Notes: a model not told the origin generated them from the letters alone. Counted from the first letter of the stretch, positions 54,405 through 63,485 are shown. The stretch is 64,000 nt of DNA from Pseudoalteromonas rhizosphaerae (GCF_902498845.1 NZ_CABVLM010000017.1:27226-91225); one strand, 5' to 3'. A program made the numbers and translations.

Positions 54405-54773
54405 ATGATCCAAATGCAAACTCAGCTGGAAGTTGCTGATAACAGCGGCGCTCGCAAAGTGCAGTGTATTAAAGTCTTAGGCGGTTCGCACCGTCGTTAT
54501 GCAGCGATTGGTGACATCATTAAAGTTTCTGTTAAAGAAGCGATTCCTCGCGGTAAAGTGAAGAAAGGTGATGTTAAAAACGCGGTAGTTGTGCGTACTA
54601 AGAAAGGCGTTCGTCGTCCAGATGGTTCTTTGATCCGTTTTGACAGCAATGCGGCTGTTATCTTAAATGATAACTTGCAGCCAATTGGTACACGTATTTT
54701 CGGCCCTGTGACTCGCGAACTTCGTAATGATAAGTTCATGAAAATCGTTTCACTAGCCCCAGAAGTACTGTAA
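54405..54773 (+). CDS. rplN: 50S ribosomal protein L14
   Basis: The 122-residue sequence is complete L14: MIQMQTQLEVADNSGARKV opening (in part TQLEVADNSGARKV), KVKKGDVKNAVVVRT and GTRIFGPVTRELR. ATG 54405 follows GGAGG. L14 normally follows rpsQ of the S10 operon, but here it is the first gene, behind a terminator and its own promoter. Confidence 0.98.
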   Translation: MIQMQTQLEVADNSGARKVQCIKVLGGSHRRYAAIGDIIKVSVKEAIPRGKVKKGDVKNAVVVRTKKGVRRPDGSLIRFDSNAAVILNDNLQPIGTRIFGPVTRELRNDKFMKIVSLAPEVL

Positions 54774-54783
54774 GGAGTCAATC

Positions 54784-55098
54784 ATGGCAGCAAAAATCCG
54801 TCGTGATGACGAAGTAATCGTTCTAGCAGGTAAAGACAAAGGTAAGCGCGGCAAAGTGCTTTCAGTTGTTACCGAGTCTGGTCGAGTATTTGTCGAAGGC
54901 ATTAACTTAATCAAGAAGCACCAAAAGCCGGTTCCACAATTGAACCAGCCAGGTGGTATTGTTGAGAAAGAAGCGTCTATTGACGTATCAAACGTTGCGA
55001 TCTTCAACTCGGAAACGAGTAAAGCAGATCGTGTAGGTTTCAAGATTGAAGATGGTAAGAAATTACGTATCTTTAAATCTACTGGTAAAACTATCTAA
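54784..55098 (+). CDS. rplX: 50S ribosomal protein L24
   Basis: A 104-residue L24 with the KOW motif (DDEVIVLAGKDKGKRGKVLS) near the start and GINLIKKHQKPVPQ. It starts assembly of the 50S subunit by binding 23S rRNA. Ten bases after rplN, with AAGGAGT as ribosome site. Confidence 0.98.
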   Translation: MAAKIRRDDEVIVLAGKDKGKRGKVLSVVTESGRVFVEGINLIKKHQKPVPQLNQPGGIVEKEASIDVSNVAIFNSETSKADRVGFKIEDGKKLRIFKSTGKTI

Positions 55099-55114
55099 TA
55101 GTTGGAGTAGAATG

Positions 55115-55654
55115 ATGGCGAAACTGCATGAAGTATATAAAGACAAAGTAGTTGCTGAACTTCAAGAGAAGTTTGGTTTCAGCTCTGTCATGCAAGTCCC
55201 TCAGATCGAAAAGATCACATTGAATATGGGCGTGGGCGAAGCCCTAGCTGACAAGAAAATTCTAGACAACGCTGTTGCGGATCTAGAAGCAATCGCTGGT
55301 CAGAAGCCACTCATTACTAAAGCACGCAAATCTGTTGCTGGCTTTAAAGTACGTGAAGGCTACCCAATTGGTTGTAAAGTAACCCTACGCGGCGAGCGTA
55401 TGTGGGACTTTTTTGAGCGTTTGGTTTCAATCGCTATCCCACGTATCCGTGACTTCCGTGGTGTAAGTGCTAAGTCTTTTGATGGACGTGGTAACTACAG
55501 CATGGGCGTACGTGAACAAATCATCTTCCCAGAAATTGATTATGATAAAGTAGACCGCGTACGCGGTATGGATATCACAATCACTACATCTGCGAAAACA
55601 GATGAGGAAGGCCGTGCGTTGTTAGAAGCGTTTAACTTCCCATTCAAGAAATAA
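55115..55654 (+). CDS. rplE: 50S ribosomal protein L5
   Basis: A 179-residue L5, the 5S rRNA-binding protein: EKITLNMGVGEALADKK, GQKPLITKARKSVAGFK and GRGNYSMGVREQIIFPEI. Two ATG codons are in tandem (55112 and 55115); the second gives the standard MAKLHEVYKD. In E. coli, S8 represses the spc operon at this gene's start; I did not verify the site here. Confidence 0.98.
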   Translation: MAKLHEVYKDKVVAELQEKFGFSSVMQVPQIEKITLNMGVGEALADKKILDNAVADLEAIAGQKPLITKARKSVAGFKVREGYPIGCKVTLRGERMWDFFERLVSIAIPRIRDFRGVSAKSFDGRGNYSMGVREQIIFPEIDYDKVDRVRGMDITITTSAKTDEEGRALLEAFNFPFKK

Positions 55655-55664
55655 GGGTAGGGTT

Positions 55665-55970
55665 ATGGCAAAGAATTCTATGAAAGCGCGCGAAGCAAAG
55701 CGCACGAAATTAGTTGCTCAGTTCGCTGAAAAGCGCGCAGCACTAAAAGCTATCATCAGTGATGTGAAAACATCTGACGATGATCGTTGGGACGCGGTAC
55801 TTAAGCTACAAGCTTTACCACGTGATTCTAGCCCTGCACGTCAACGTAATCGTTGTAACATTACGGGCCGCCCACATGGTTACCTTCGCAAATTCGGCAT
55901 GAGCCGTATCAAAGTTCGCGAAGCAGCTATGCGCGGTGAAATTCCTGGCCTTAAAAAGGCTAGCTGGTAA
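55665..55970 (+). CDS. rpsN: 30S ribosomal protein S14
   Basis: A 101-residue long-form S14 without the zinc-binding CxxC pairs: MKAREAKRTKLVAQFAEKRA, RDSSPARQRNRCNITGRPHG and LKKASW end. It belongs to the zinc-independent type. Lies ten bases after rplE. Confidence 0.98.
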   Translation: MAKNSMKAREAKRTKLVAQFAEKRAALKAIISDVKTSDDDRWDAVLKLQALPRDSSPARQRNRCNITGRPHGYLRKFGMSRIKVREAAMRGEIPGLKKASW

Positions 55971-55991
55971 TAGAATCACGGGAGTAAGACT

Positions 55992-56384
55992 ATGAGCTTG
56001 CAAGATCCTATCGCGGATTTGTTTACACGAATTCGTAACGGTCAGTCAGCGAAAAAAGTATCTGTAACGATGCCTAATTCAAAGCTGAAAGTAGCATTAG
56101 CTAAAGTATTAAAAGATGAAGGTTATATCGTTGATTTCACAATCAGCGGTGATGTTAAACCTGAGCTTTCTATCGAGTTGAAATACTTCGAAGGCAAAGC
56201 TGTTATTGAAAATATCCAGCGTGTTAGCCGCCCTGGTTTGCGTATCTATAAGAGACGTGACGAATTACCAAAGGTAATGGGTGGTCTAGGTATCGCTATC
56301 GTATCAACTTCTAAAGGCCTAATGACAGACCGCGCCGCACGTAGTGCTGGTGTTGGTGGTGAAATCATTGGTTTTGTAGCTTAA
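55992..56384 (+). CDS. rpsH: 30S ribosomal protein S8
   Basis: The 130-residue S8 is complete: MSLQDPIADLFTRIRNGQSA, RVSRPGLRIYKRRDELPKV and the C-terminal GLMTDRAARSAGVGGEI. It binds the central domain of 16S rRNA and is the spc-operon translational repressor in E. coli. Confidence 0.98.
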   Translation: MSLQDPIADLFTRIRNGQSAKKVSVTMPNSKLKVALAKVLKDEGYIVDFTISGDVKPELSIELKYFEGKAVIENIQRVSRPGLRIYKRRDELPKVMGGLGIAIVSTSKGLMTDRAARSAGVGGEIIGFVA

Positions 56385-56397
56385 TCGGAGGGGAACT

Positions 56398-56931
56398 ATG
56401 TCTCGCATAGCAAAGGCACCAATTAATGTTCCTGCCGGTGTAGAAGTTACATTAAAAGGCCAGGACATCACAGTTAAAGGCAAAAACGGCGAATTAACGC
56501 GTACTATCAACTCTGCAGTTGAAGTACAACTTAACGACAACGTTATTACAACTTTACCTCGTGAAGGCGTAGCCAATGCATGGGCACAAGCAGGTACTGC
56601 TCGCGCTCTAATCAACAATATGATTGTTGGTACGCATGAAGGTTACGAGAAGAAACTTCAGTTAGTAGGCGTTGGTTACCGTGCTGCAGCTAAGGGTAAA
56701 ACATTAGATTTAACTCTTGGTTTCTCACACCCAGTTAATTTCGCAGTTCCTGAAGGAATTACGATTGAAACTCCAAGCCAAACAGAAGTTCTAGTTAAGG
56801 GCGTAGATAAGCAGTTAGTTGGTCAAACAGCTGCTAACATTCGTGCATACCGTAAACCTGAGCCTTATAAAGGTAAGGGTGTTCGTTATTCAGATGAGAA
56901 TGTACGCCGTAAAGAGGCTAAGAAGAAGTAA
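56398..56931 (+). CDS. rplF: 50S ribosomal protein L6
   Basis: A 177-residue L6 with its two repeated domains, including VTLKGQDITVKGKNGELTRT, LQLVGVGYRAAAKGKTLDL and PEPYKGKGVRYSDE near the end. It binds near the factor-binding centre of the 50S subunit. GGAGG precedes the start. Confidence 0.98.
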   Translation: MSRIAKAPINVPAGVEVTLKGQDITVKGKNGELTRTINSAVEVQLNDNVITTLPREGVANAWAQAGTARALINNMIVGTHEGYEKKLQLVGVGYRAAAKGKTLDLTLGFSHPVNFAVPEGITIETPSQTEVLVKGVDKQLVGQTAANIRAYRKPEPYKGKGVRYSDENVRRKEAKKK

Positions 56932-56940
56932 GGTAAGACG

Positions 56941-57291
56941 ATGGATAAAAAAACAGCTCGTCTACGTCGTGCTAAACGCACTCGTAGAAATTATATTGAA
57001 CAAGGCACAACGCGTCTTGTTATCCACCGCACGCCACGTCACATTTACGCTCAAGTTGTAAACGCTGAGGGTAATGTACTGGCTGCTGCTTCTACTGTTG
57101 AGAAAGCTATTAGCGAAACAGTTAAAGGCACAGGCAACGTTGCAGCTGCGCAAGCAGTTGGTAAAGCGGTTGCTGAACGTGCGGCTGACAAAGGCATCGA
57201 AAAGATTGCTTTTGATCGCAGTGGCTTTAAATATCACGGCCGTGTGAAGGCGCTAGCAGATGCTGCGCGTGAAGCCGGTTTGCAATTCTAG
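56941..57291 (+). CDS. rplR: 50S ribosomal protein L18
   Basis: A 116-residue L18 (5S rRNA binding): MDKKTARLRRAKRTRRN opening, TRLVIHRTPRHIYAQVV and the GFKYHGRVKALADAAREAGL ending. Nine bases after rplF. Confidence 0.98.
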   Translation: MDKKTARLRRAKRTRRNYIEQGTTRLVIHRTPRHIYAQVVNAEGNVLAAASTVEKAISETVKGTGNVAAAQAVGKAVAERAADKGIEKIAFDRSGFKYHGRVKALADAAREAGLQF

Positions 57292-57300
57292 GAGTAGACA

Positions 57301-57807
57301 ATGGCTAACGTAGAAGCAAAGCAACAACAGCCTGATCTAGCTGAAAAGCTAATCGCGGTGAACCGTGTGTCTAAAGTAGTTAAAGGTGGTCGTATCTTTA
57401 GCTTCACTGCACTAACTGTAGTTGGTGACGGCGCAGGTAAAGTAGGTTTCGGTTATGGTAAAGCACGTGAAGTTCCAGCTGCTATTCAAAAAGCAATGGA
57501 AAAAGCACGTCGTAACATGATCAACGTAGACCTAAATGGCAACACATTACAGCATCCTGTTAAAGGACGTCATGCTGGCTCTCTTGTGTTTATGAAACCA
57601 GCATCTGAAGGTACTGGTATCATCGCAGGTGGTGCTATGCGTGCAGTACTAGAAGTTACTGGTGTGCAGAACGTACTTTCTAAATGTTACGGTTCTACTA
57701 ACCCGATCAACGTTGTACGTGCAACGATCTCAGCTCTTGAGAATATGAATTCTCCTCAGTCGATCGCTGCAAAACGTGGTCTTCGAGTAGACGAGATTCT
57801 GGGGTAA
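57301..57807 (+). CDS. rpsE: 30S ribosomal protein S5
   Basis: A 168-residue S5: EKLIAVNRVSKVVKGGRIFS, ALTVVGDGAGKVGFGYGKA, GTGIIAGGAMRAVLEVTGV. It acts in decoding accuracy. Nine bases after rplR, three bases before rpmD. Confidence 0.98.
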   Translation: MANVEAKQQQPDLAEKLIAVNRVSKVVKGGRIFSFTALTVVGDGAGKVGFGYGKAREVPAAIQKAMEKARRNMINVDLNGNTLQHPVKGRHAGSLVFMKPASEGTGIIAGGAMRAVLEVTGVQNVLSKCYGSTNPINVVRATISALENMNSPQSIAAKRGLRVDEILG

Positions 57808-57810
57808 ACC

Positions 57811-57993
57811 ATGGCTAATAAAACTGTAAAAGTAACACAAGTAAAGAGCTCTATCGGTCGTTTACCGAAACATAAAGCTACATTACGCGGTCTTGGTTTA
57901 CGTCGTATCAATCACACTGTTGAGTTAGAAGACACAGCATGTGTACGTGGTATGATCAACCAAGTTTCATACATGGTTAAGGTTGAGGGGTAA
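57811..57993 (+). CDS. rpmD: 50S ribosomal protein L30
   Basis: A 60-residue L30: VKVTQVKSSIGRLPKHKATL and RGLGLRRINHTVELEDT. Three bases after rpsE, so likely coupled to it. Confidence 0.97.
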   Translation: MANKTVKVTQVKSSIGRLPKHKATLRGLGLRRINHTVELEDTACVRGMINQVSYMVKVEG

Positions 57994-57998
57994 TTCGA

Positions 57999-58433
57999 AT
58001 GCATTTGAATACACTTTCTCCTGCTGCAGGTTCTAAATCTGCTGGTAAACGTGTTGGTCGTGGTATCGGTTCTGGTCTAGGTAAGACTGGTGGCCGTGGT
58101 CACAAAGGTCAAAAGTCACGTTCTGGCGGTAAAGTACGCGTTGGTTTTGAAGGCGGTCAAATGCCTATGCAACGTCGTCTACCTAAGTTTGGTTTCACTT
58201 CTCGCAAATCTTTAGTATCTGCAGAAATAAACCTATACGAGATCGCTAAAGTTGAAGGCGATGTGGTAGACCTAGGTACGCTACAGGCAGCTGGTCTAGT
58301 TAAAAAGAACGTTCTGTTCGTTAAAGTTGTTAAATCTGGCGAAGTTTCACGCGCTGTTACCGTTAAAGGCCTTAAAGCCTCTAAAGGTGCTCGCGAAGCT
58401 ATCGAAGCCGCCGGAGGCAAGGTAGAAGACTAA
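57999..58433 (+). CDS. rplO: 50S ribosomal protein L15
   Basis: A 144-residue L15 with the Gly/Arg-rich N-terminus (KRVGRGIGSGLGKTGGRGHK), FEGGQMPMQRRLPKFGF and the AREAIEAAGG end that contacts 23S rRNA. Five bases after rpmD. Confidence 0.98.
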   Translation: MHLNTLSPAAGSKSAGKRVGRGIGSGLGKTGGRGHKGQKSRSGGKVRVGFEGGQMPMQRRLPKFGFTSRKSLVSAEINLYEIAKVEGDVVDLGTLQAAGLVKKNVLFVKVVKSGEVSRAVTVKGLKASKGAREAIEAAGGKVED

Positions 58434-58443
58434 GGAAGTACTA

Positions 58444-59772
58444 ATGGCTAAACCAGGTCAAGATACACAAAGTGCACAAAGTGGGCTTTCGGAATTGAAA
58501 CGTCGATTACTATTCGTATTGGGCGCTATCATTATTTACCGTCTAGGTTCATTTGTGCCAATCCCTGGGATTGACGCCGCTGTACTTGCCGATTTCTTCG
58601 AGCAACAAAAGGGCACCATTGTTGAAATGTTCAACATGTTCAGCGGTGGTGCGCTTGAGCGCGCTTCGGTGTTAGCACTGGGTATAATGCCTTACATCAC
58701 AGCTTCAATTATTACGCAACTATTAACGCATATGTATCCTCCGTTTATAGAGCTTAAGAAAGAAGGTGAACAAGGTCGTAAGAAAATTAGCCAGTACACA
58801 CGCTACGGCACGCTCTTGCTTGCTACTATCCAATCGATCGGTATTGCCACAAGCTTACCGGGTATGATGGACGGGTTAGTTGTTAACCCAGGTCTCGGTT
58901 TCTACTTCACCGCAGTGGTGAGTTTAGTAACTGGTACTATGTTCCTGATGTGGTTGGGCGAGCAAATAACTGAACGTGGTATCGGTAACGGTATCTCAGT
59001 TCTAATATTTGTTGGTATTGTAGCTAACCTGCCGTCTGCTATTGGTTCGACAGCCGAAATGGCGCGCCAAGGTGATTTACATGTTTTAGCACTGTTATTG
59101 ATTGCGGTAATCGTATTCGCTGTTACTTATCTTGTAGTGTTCTTTGAACGTGGACAACGTCGTATCGTCGTTAACTACGCAAAGCGCCAACAAGGTCGTC
59201 AAGTATTTGCTGCCCAAAGCACGCATTTACCACTAAAAGTAAACATGGCGGGTGTTATTCCACCAATCTTTGCTAGCAGTATAATTCTGTTCCCTGGTAC
59301 TATTGCCAGCTGGTTCGGCCAGGGTGAAGGTCCTGTCGCTGATGTGCTACAAGCGATTGCTACAACGTTGACTCCAGGTCAGCCTTTGTATGCAATAGTT
59401 TTAGCTGCGGCTATTATCTTCTTCTGCTTTTTCTACACAGCGTTGGTTTTTAACCCACGTGAAACAGCAGATAACCTGAAAAAATCTGGCGCATTTATCC
59501 CAGGTATTCGTCCAGGCGAGCAGACATCGAAATACATTGATAAAGTGATGACACGCCTGACATTGGCAGGTGCTTTGTATATAACCTTTATCTGTCTGGT
59601 GCCCGAATTCATGACCATGGCATGGCAAACGCCATTCTACTTCGGCGGTACATCAATTTTGATTATCGTTGTTGTGATCATGGACTTTATGGCACAAGTA
59701 CAGACTCATATGATGTCTCATCAATATGATTCTGTGCTGAAAAAAGCGAACCTTAAAGGCTACGGTCGATAA
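58444..59772 (+). CDS. secY: protein translocase subunit SecY
   Basis: A 442-residue, ten-helix channel of the Sec translocon. Seen are LGSFVPIPGIDAAVLADFFE, FSGGALERASVLALGIMPYI, the cytoplasmic loop with QGRQVFAAQSTHLPLKVN, and VFNPRETADNLKKSGAFIPG. It forms SecYEG with SecE and SecG encoded elsewhere. Eleven bases after rplO; rpmJ follows 22 bases later, the usual spc order. Confidence 0.98.
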   Translation: MAKPGQDTQSAQSGLSELKRRLLFVLGAIIIYRLGSFVPIPGIDAAVLADFFEQQKGTIVEMFNMFSGGALERASVLALGIMPYITASIITQLLTHMYPPFIELKKEGEQGRKKISQYTRYGTLLLATIQSIGIATSLPGMMDGLVVNPGLGFYFTAVVSLVTGTMFLMWLGEQITERGIGNGISVLIFVGIVANLPSAIGSTAEMARQGDLHVLALLLIAVIVFAVTYLVVFFERGQRRIVVNYAKRQQGRQVFAAQSTHLPLKVNMAGVIPPIFASSIILFPGTIASWFGQGEGPVADVLQAIATTLTPGQPLYAIVLAAAIIFFCFFYTALVFNPRETADNLKKSGAFIPGIRPGEQTSKYIDKVMTRLTLAGALYITFICLVPEFMTMAWQTPFYFGGTSILIIVVVIMDFMAQVQTHMMSHQYDSVLKKANLKGYGR

Positions 59773-59794
59773 GGTCAGTTTACGGAGTTGAGCA

Positions 59795-59908
59795 ATGAAA
59801 GTACGTGCTTCCGTTAAGAAAATATGCCGTAACTGTAAAGTTATTAAACGTGCCGGTGTTGTACGTGTAATTTGCAGTGAGCCTAAGCATAAGCAAAGGC
59901 AAGGTTAA
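59795..59908 (+). CDS. rpmJ: 50S ribosomal protein L36
   Basis: A 37-residue L36 reading MKVRASVKKICRNCKVIKRA, then a second part ending CSEPKHKQRQG. The zinc-binding set Cys11, Cys14, Cys27 and His32 is intact, so this is the zinc-containing paralogue. It is the last spc operon gene, with GGAG ribosome site ahead. Confidence 0.97.
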   Translation: MKVRASVKKICRNCKVIKRAGVVRVICSEPKHKQRQG

Positions 59909-59921
59909 TTTATAAGTCGTG

Positions 59922-59943
59922 CAGGCTGAGGTTTCTCGGCCTG
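59922..59943 (+). terminator. hairpin between spc and alpha operons
   Basis: CAGGCTGAG and CTCGGCCTG pair (one G-T wobble) around a GTTT loop and are followed by TGTTTTC. It may end part of the spc transcript or only mark the operon boundary. Confidence 0.6.
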
Positions 59944-60045
59944 TGTTTTCAGTTGTGATTTGGTCTTCGTTTGAGTATCCTTACGGGCTCTTCAAACAGA
60001 TGATAACCGAATTCAAATATAGGAGATGTGTTAGTGGCCCGTATC
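59944..60045 (+). promoter_or_regulatory. alpha operon leader with likely S4 autoregulatory site (Alpha_RBS)
   Basis: The leader contains GAGTATCC followed by ACGGGCT and TTCA, as in the E. coli alpha operon leader, whose pseudoknot binds S4 (RpsD) and blocks translation. The first gene also begins with GTG, as in the E. coli leader, behind AGGAG at 60021-60025. S4 is encoded third in the operon, so feedback is expected. Confidence 0.7.
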
Positions 60046-60390
60046 GCTGGCATTAACGTCCCTGATCATAAACATGCAGTTATTGGTTTAACAGCTATTT
60101 ATGGCATAGGTAAGACTCGCTCTAAGGCTATCTTAGTAGCGACTGGTATCGCCGAAACCACAAAAATCGGTGAACTTTCAGACGAAACACTTGACGTATT
60201 GCGTGAAGCAGTTGGCAAGTACACTGTAGAAGGTGATCTTCGTCGTGAAGTTACTTTGAATATCAAGCGCCTTATGGACCTTGGTTGTTACCGTGGCCTA
60301 CGTCACCGTCGCTCTTTACCACTACGTGGTCAAAGAACAAAGACTAACGCGCGTACCCGTAAGGGTCCTCGTAAGCCTATTAAGCGATAA
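60034..60390 (+). CDS. rpsM: 30S ribosomal protein S13
   Basis: A 118-residue S13: ARIAGINVPDHKHAVIGLTA, YGIGKTRSKAIL and the basic end RGQRTKTNARTRKGPRKP. I chose the GTG at 60034, which is eight bases after AGGAG and gives the standard N-terminus; GTG 60028 lies too close to the ribosome site. Confidence 0.97.
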   Translation: MARIAGINVPDHKHAVIGLTAIYGIGKTRSKAILVATGIAETTKIGELSDETLDVLREAVGKYTVEGDLRREVTLNIKRLMDLGCYRGLRHRRSLPLRGQRTKTNARTRKGPRKPIKR

Positions 60391-60402
60391 GGGGATAGTA
60401 TT

Positions 60403-60789
60403 ATGGCTAAGACACCAATTCGTCGTAAAAAGGTTAAAAAGCAAGTTGCTGATGGTATGGCTCATGTTCATGCTTCTTTCAACAACACTATTGTTACAAT
60501 TACCGACCGTCAAGGTAATGCACTATCATGGGCTACTGCCGGTGGTTCAGGTTTCCGTGGTTCACGTAAATCTACACCATTCGCTGCTCAGGTTGCTGCA
60601 GAGCGTGCAGGTACTGCTGCTCAAGAATACGGTTTAAAAAATCTAGAAGTTTTCATCAAAGGTCCAGGTCCAGGTCGTGAATCTGCTGTACGTGCTTTGA
60701 ATGCTGCTGGTTACCGTATCACCAACATTACTGACGTGACGCCAATACCACACAATGGTTGTCGTCCACCGAAGAAACGTCGCGTTTAA
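60403..60789 (+). CDS. rpsK: 30S ribosomal protein S11
   Basis: A 128-residue S11: [40 protein letters not shown] and [20 protein letters not shown] at the C-terminus. Platform protein of the 30S subunit. Twelve bases after rpsM. Confidence 0.98.
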
Positions 60790-60810
60790 CAATAGGTTAG
60801 GAGAAATAAC

Positions 60811-61431
60811 ATGGCAAGATATTTGGGCCCTAAGCTCAAGCTGAGTCGTCGTGAAGGTACTGACCTGTTCCTTAAGAGCGGCGTAAGAGCTATCGACTCT
60901 AAGTGTAAACTTGAGACTGCACCTGGTCAGCACGGCGCTCGTAAAGGTCGCTTATCTGATTACGGTTTACAATTACGTGAAAAGCAAAAAGTACGTCGTA
61001 TCTACGGTGTATTAGAAAAGCAATTCCGTAACTACTACAAAGAAGCTGCTCGCCTTAAGGGCAACACAGGTGAAAACTTGTTACAGCTTTTAGAGCAACG
61101 TTTAGACAATGTTGTATACCGCATGGGTTTTGCAAGCACACGTGCTGAAGCACGTCAGTTAGTAAGCCACAAAGCGGTTTTAGTTAATGGTCGTGTAGTG
61201 AACATTCCTTCATTCGTAATTACTCCAGAAGATGTAGTAGTTATCCGTGAAAAGTCTAAGACACAAGCTCGTATCATCGCTGCTCTAGAACTAGCCGAGC
61301 AACGTGAAAAACCGACTTGGGTTGAAGTTGACGGTAAGAAAATGGAAGGTAATTTCAAACGCCTACCAGAGCGTTCAGACCTGTCTGCGGACATCAATGA
61401 ACAACTAATCGTCGAACTTTACTCTAAGTAA
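60811..61431 (+). CDS. rpsD: 30S ribosomal protein S4
   Basis: A 206-residue S4 with the S4 RNA-binding domain (LDNVVYRMGFASTRAEARQL, VSHKAVLVNGRVVNIPSF). It starts 30S assembly and, in E. coli, represses this operon by binding the leader seen at 59.95-60.05 kb. It has the zinc-free type N-terminus. Confidence 0.98.
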   Translation: MARYLGPKLKLSRREGTDLFLKSGVRAIDSKCKLETAPGQHGARKGRLSDYGLQLREKQKVRRIYGVLEKQFRNYYKEAARLKGNTGENLLQLLEQRLDNVVYRMGFASTRAEARQLVSHKAVLVNGRVVNIPSFVITPEDVVVIREKSKTQARIIAALELAEQREKPTWVEVDGKKMEGNFKRLPERSDLSADINEQLIVELYSK

Positions 61432-61455
61432 AGTTAAGAGTTAAGAGAGGATAAA

Positions 61456-62442
61456 ATGCAGGGTTCTGTTACAGAATTTCTAAAACCAAGGTTAGTCGAT
61501 ATCGACGCTATTAACCCAACTCGTTCTAAAGTAGTTTTAGAGCCATTAGAGCGTGGCTTCGGTCATACTCTTGGGAATGCCTTACGCCGTATACTTCTTT
61601 CGTCAATGCCAGGATGTGCAGTAACCGAAGTTGAAATCGACGGTGTGTTGCACGAATACAGCGCGAAAGAAGGCGTACAAGAAGACATCATTGAAATTCT
61701 GTTAAATCTTAAAGGTCTAGCAGTTACTTTGGAAGGTAAAGATGAAGTTTTTCTTACCCTGACTAAGTCTGGTGTAGGCCCTGTGACTGCGGCTGATATT
61801 CAGCACGACGGCGATGTAACCATTGCCAACCCAGATCATATTATTTGTCATTTAACGGCAGATAATAGTGCGATCAGCATGCGAATTCGTGTTGAACGTG
61901 GTCGTGGGTATGTGCCGGCATCTAGCCGTTTATCCTCTGATGACGATGAGCGTCCAATTGGTAGATTGTTGCTTGATGCATCATTTAGCCCAGTTGAACG
62001 TATTGCGTACTCGGTTGAATCAGCACGTGTTGAACAACGTACAGACTTAGACAAGTTAATCATTGATATGGAAACAAACGGCACTATAGATCCAGAAGAA
62101 GCGATCCGCCGTGCGTCGACTATCTTAGCTGAGCAGCTAGAAGCATTCGTAGACTTACGTGATGTTACTGAGCCAGAAGAGAAAGAAGAGAAGCCAGAAT
62201 TCGATCCTATTCTACTTCGTCCAGTTGATGATCTTGAACTAACAGTGCGTTCAGCAAACTGTTTGAAAGCCGAGCAAATTCAATATATCGGTGATTTAGT
62301 TCAGCGCACAGAAGTCGAGCTTCTTAAAACGCCTAACTTAGGCAAGAAGTCTCTGACTGAAATTAAAGACGTGCTAGCTTCACGTGGTCTATCTCTAGGT
62401 ATGCGCCTAGAAAATTGGCCACCTGCAAGCCTAGCTGAATAA
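61456..62442 (+). CDS. rpoA: DNA-directed RNA polymerase subunit alpha
   Basis: A 328-residue alpha subunit. The N-terminal dimerisation domain has KVVLEPLERGFGHTLGNALR and RILLSSMPGCAVTEVEIDGV; the C-terminal domain (~250-320) has LELTVRSANCLKAEQIQYIG and LGKKSLTEIKDVLASRGLSL, which bind UP elements and activators. Standard place in the alpha operon between rpsD and rplQ. Confidence 0.99.
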   Translation: MQGSVTEFLKPRLVDIDAINPTRSKVVLEPLERGFGHTLGNALRRILLSSMPGCAVTEVEIDGVLHEYSAKEGVQEDIIEILLNLKGLAVTLEGKDEVFLTLTKSGVGPVTAADIQHDGDVTIANPDHIICHLTADNSAISMRIRVERGRGYVPASSRLSSDDDERPIGRLLLDASFSPVERIAYSVESARVEQRTDLDKLIIDMETNGTIDPEEAIRRASTILAEQLEAFVDLRDVTEPEEKEEKPEFDPILLRPVDDLELTVRSANCLKAEQIQYIGDLVQRTEVELLKTPNLGKKSLTEIKDVLASRGLSLGMRLENWPPASLAE

Positions 62443-62481
62443 TCTAAATCACTATATTAGTTTAGTTAGAAGGATAGGGTC

Positions 62482-62883
62482 ATGCGCCATCGTAAGAGTG
62501 GTCGTCAATTAAACCGTAACAGCAGCCATCGTAAAGCGATGTTCAGCAATATGGCAGGTTCTTTGGTGAAACATGAAATCATCAAAACTACTTTGCCAAA
62601 AGCGAAAGAGTTACGTCGTGTAATTGAACCTTTAATCACACTGGCTAAGACTGACAGTGTAGCAAATCGCCGTTTAGCGTTTGCTCGCACGCGTGATAAA
62701 GAAGTAGTTGGTAAGTTGTTCAGTGAAATCGGTCCTCGCAATACAGACCGTCCAGGTGGTTACACTCGTATTATTAAGTGTGGCTTCCGTGCTGGTGACA
62801 ATGCACCAATGGCTTATATTGAACTAGTAGGTCGCACATCTGCGAACGAAGAAGTTCAAGAAGACGCGCAGTCTGCTGAGTAA
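62482..62883 (+). CDS. rplQ: 50S ribosomal protein L17
   Basis: A 133-residue L17: MRHRKSGRQLNRNSSHRKAM, IKTTLPKAKELRRVIEPLIT and GFRAGDNAPMAYIELVGR, with an acidic C-terminal tail. Last gene of the alpha operon; a strong terminator follows. Confidence 0.98.
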   Translation: MRHRKSGRQLNRNSSHRKAMFSNMAGSLVKHEIIKTTLPKAKELRRVIEPLITLAKTDSVANRRLAFARTRDKEVVGKLFSEIGPRNTDRPGGYTRIIKCGFRAGDNAPMAYIELVGRTSANEEVQEDAQSAE

Positions 62884-62897
62884 GTCTTAAAGACACC

Positions 62898-62925
62898 AAA
62901 AAGCCGAGCATAAGCTCGGCTTTTT
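62898..62925. terminator. intrinsic terminator of the alpha operon
   Basis: A perfect 12-bp stem AAAAAGCCGAGC / GCTCGGCTTTTT with ATAA loop, ending in a T run 14 bases after rplQ. Confidence 0.93.
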
Positions 62926-63457
62926 AATATCTAAAATTTGGCAAAAAATAATATCGCTATCAGTATCCCTGTATATAGCGCAACATCTCAACTATACCAT
63001 TATCAAACCAACATCTTTGTAAGCCCACTAAGCGTCACTAGAACCTACTTCCCTTAATAACCATTTGTTATTCAACTAGCTTGTTAATTTAAATTTCATG
63101 GTCGGTAATAACATTTATAGCTTTGGAAGTTACCCTGCTACTGAATATGTAGCTGTATAAATCTATAGAGTCTACTTTTACCTATGATTTAAATGCGTGA
63201 TAACTGCGACTGTCAGTGTTTGACCCTCATAAGTTATTAACAATATACATAGGTAAAGATTATAAACTTAGGTCATTTGATCAAAATATTGATCATTTCA
63301 GTAGTGGATCGTTTTTTCGATTAAAGATTGAATCTGGGTTTCTTCATTTAACTTACACTTATATAGTTAAAAACAGGCTGGTTTAGTGTTGTTTTTGAGC
63401 GTTTAGCTTAAATACTCAGCGAACAGTGTTTTATTTTAAGTTTTCTTCAAAAAAAGG
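62926..63457. other. intergenic region upstream of the rRNA promoters
   Basis: About 530 AT-rich bases without a supported gene. It contains a dyad TGATCAA-AATA-TTGATCA at 63278-63295 and several GATC sites nearby. Its right end probably holds UP-element or Fis sites for the rRNA promoters, which I could not define. Confidence 0.4.
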
Positions 63458-63485
63458 TTGATCTGTTTTTGGATCTCCCTATAAT
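63458..63485 (+). promoter_or_regulatory. rRNA operon promoter P1
   Basis: TTGATC (63458-63463), 16-bp spacer, TATAAT (63480-63485), with an A/T-rich stretch directly upstream that could serve as UP element and a GC-containing discriminator (GCGACC) after the -10, as in stringently controlled rRNA promoters. Confidence 0.75.
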
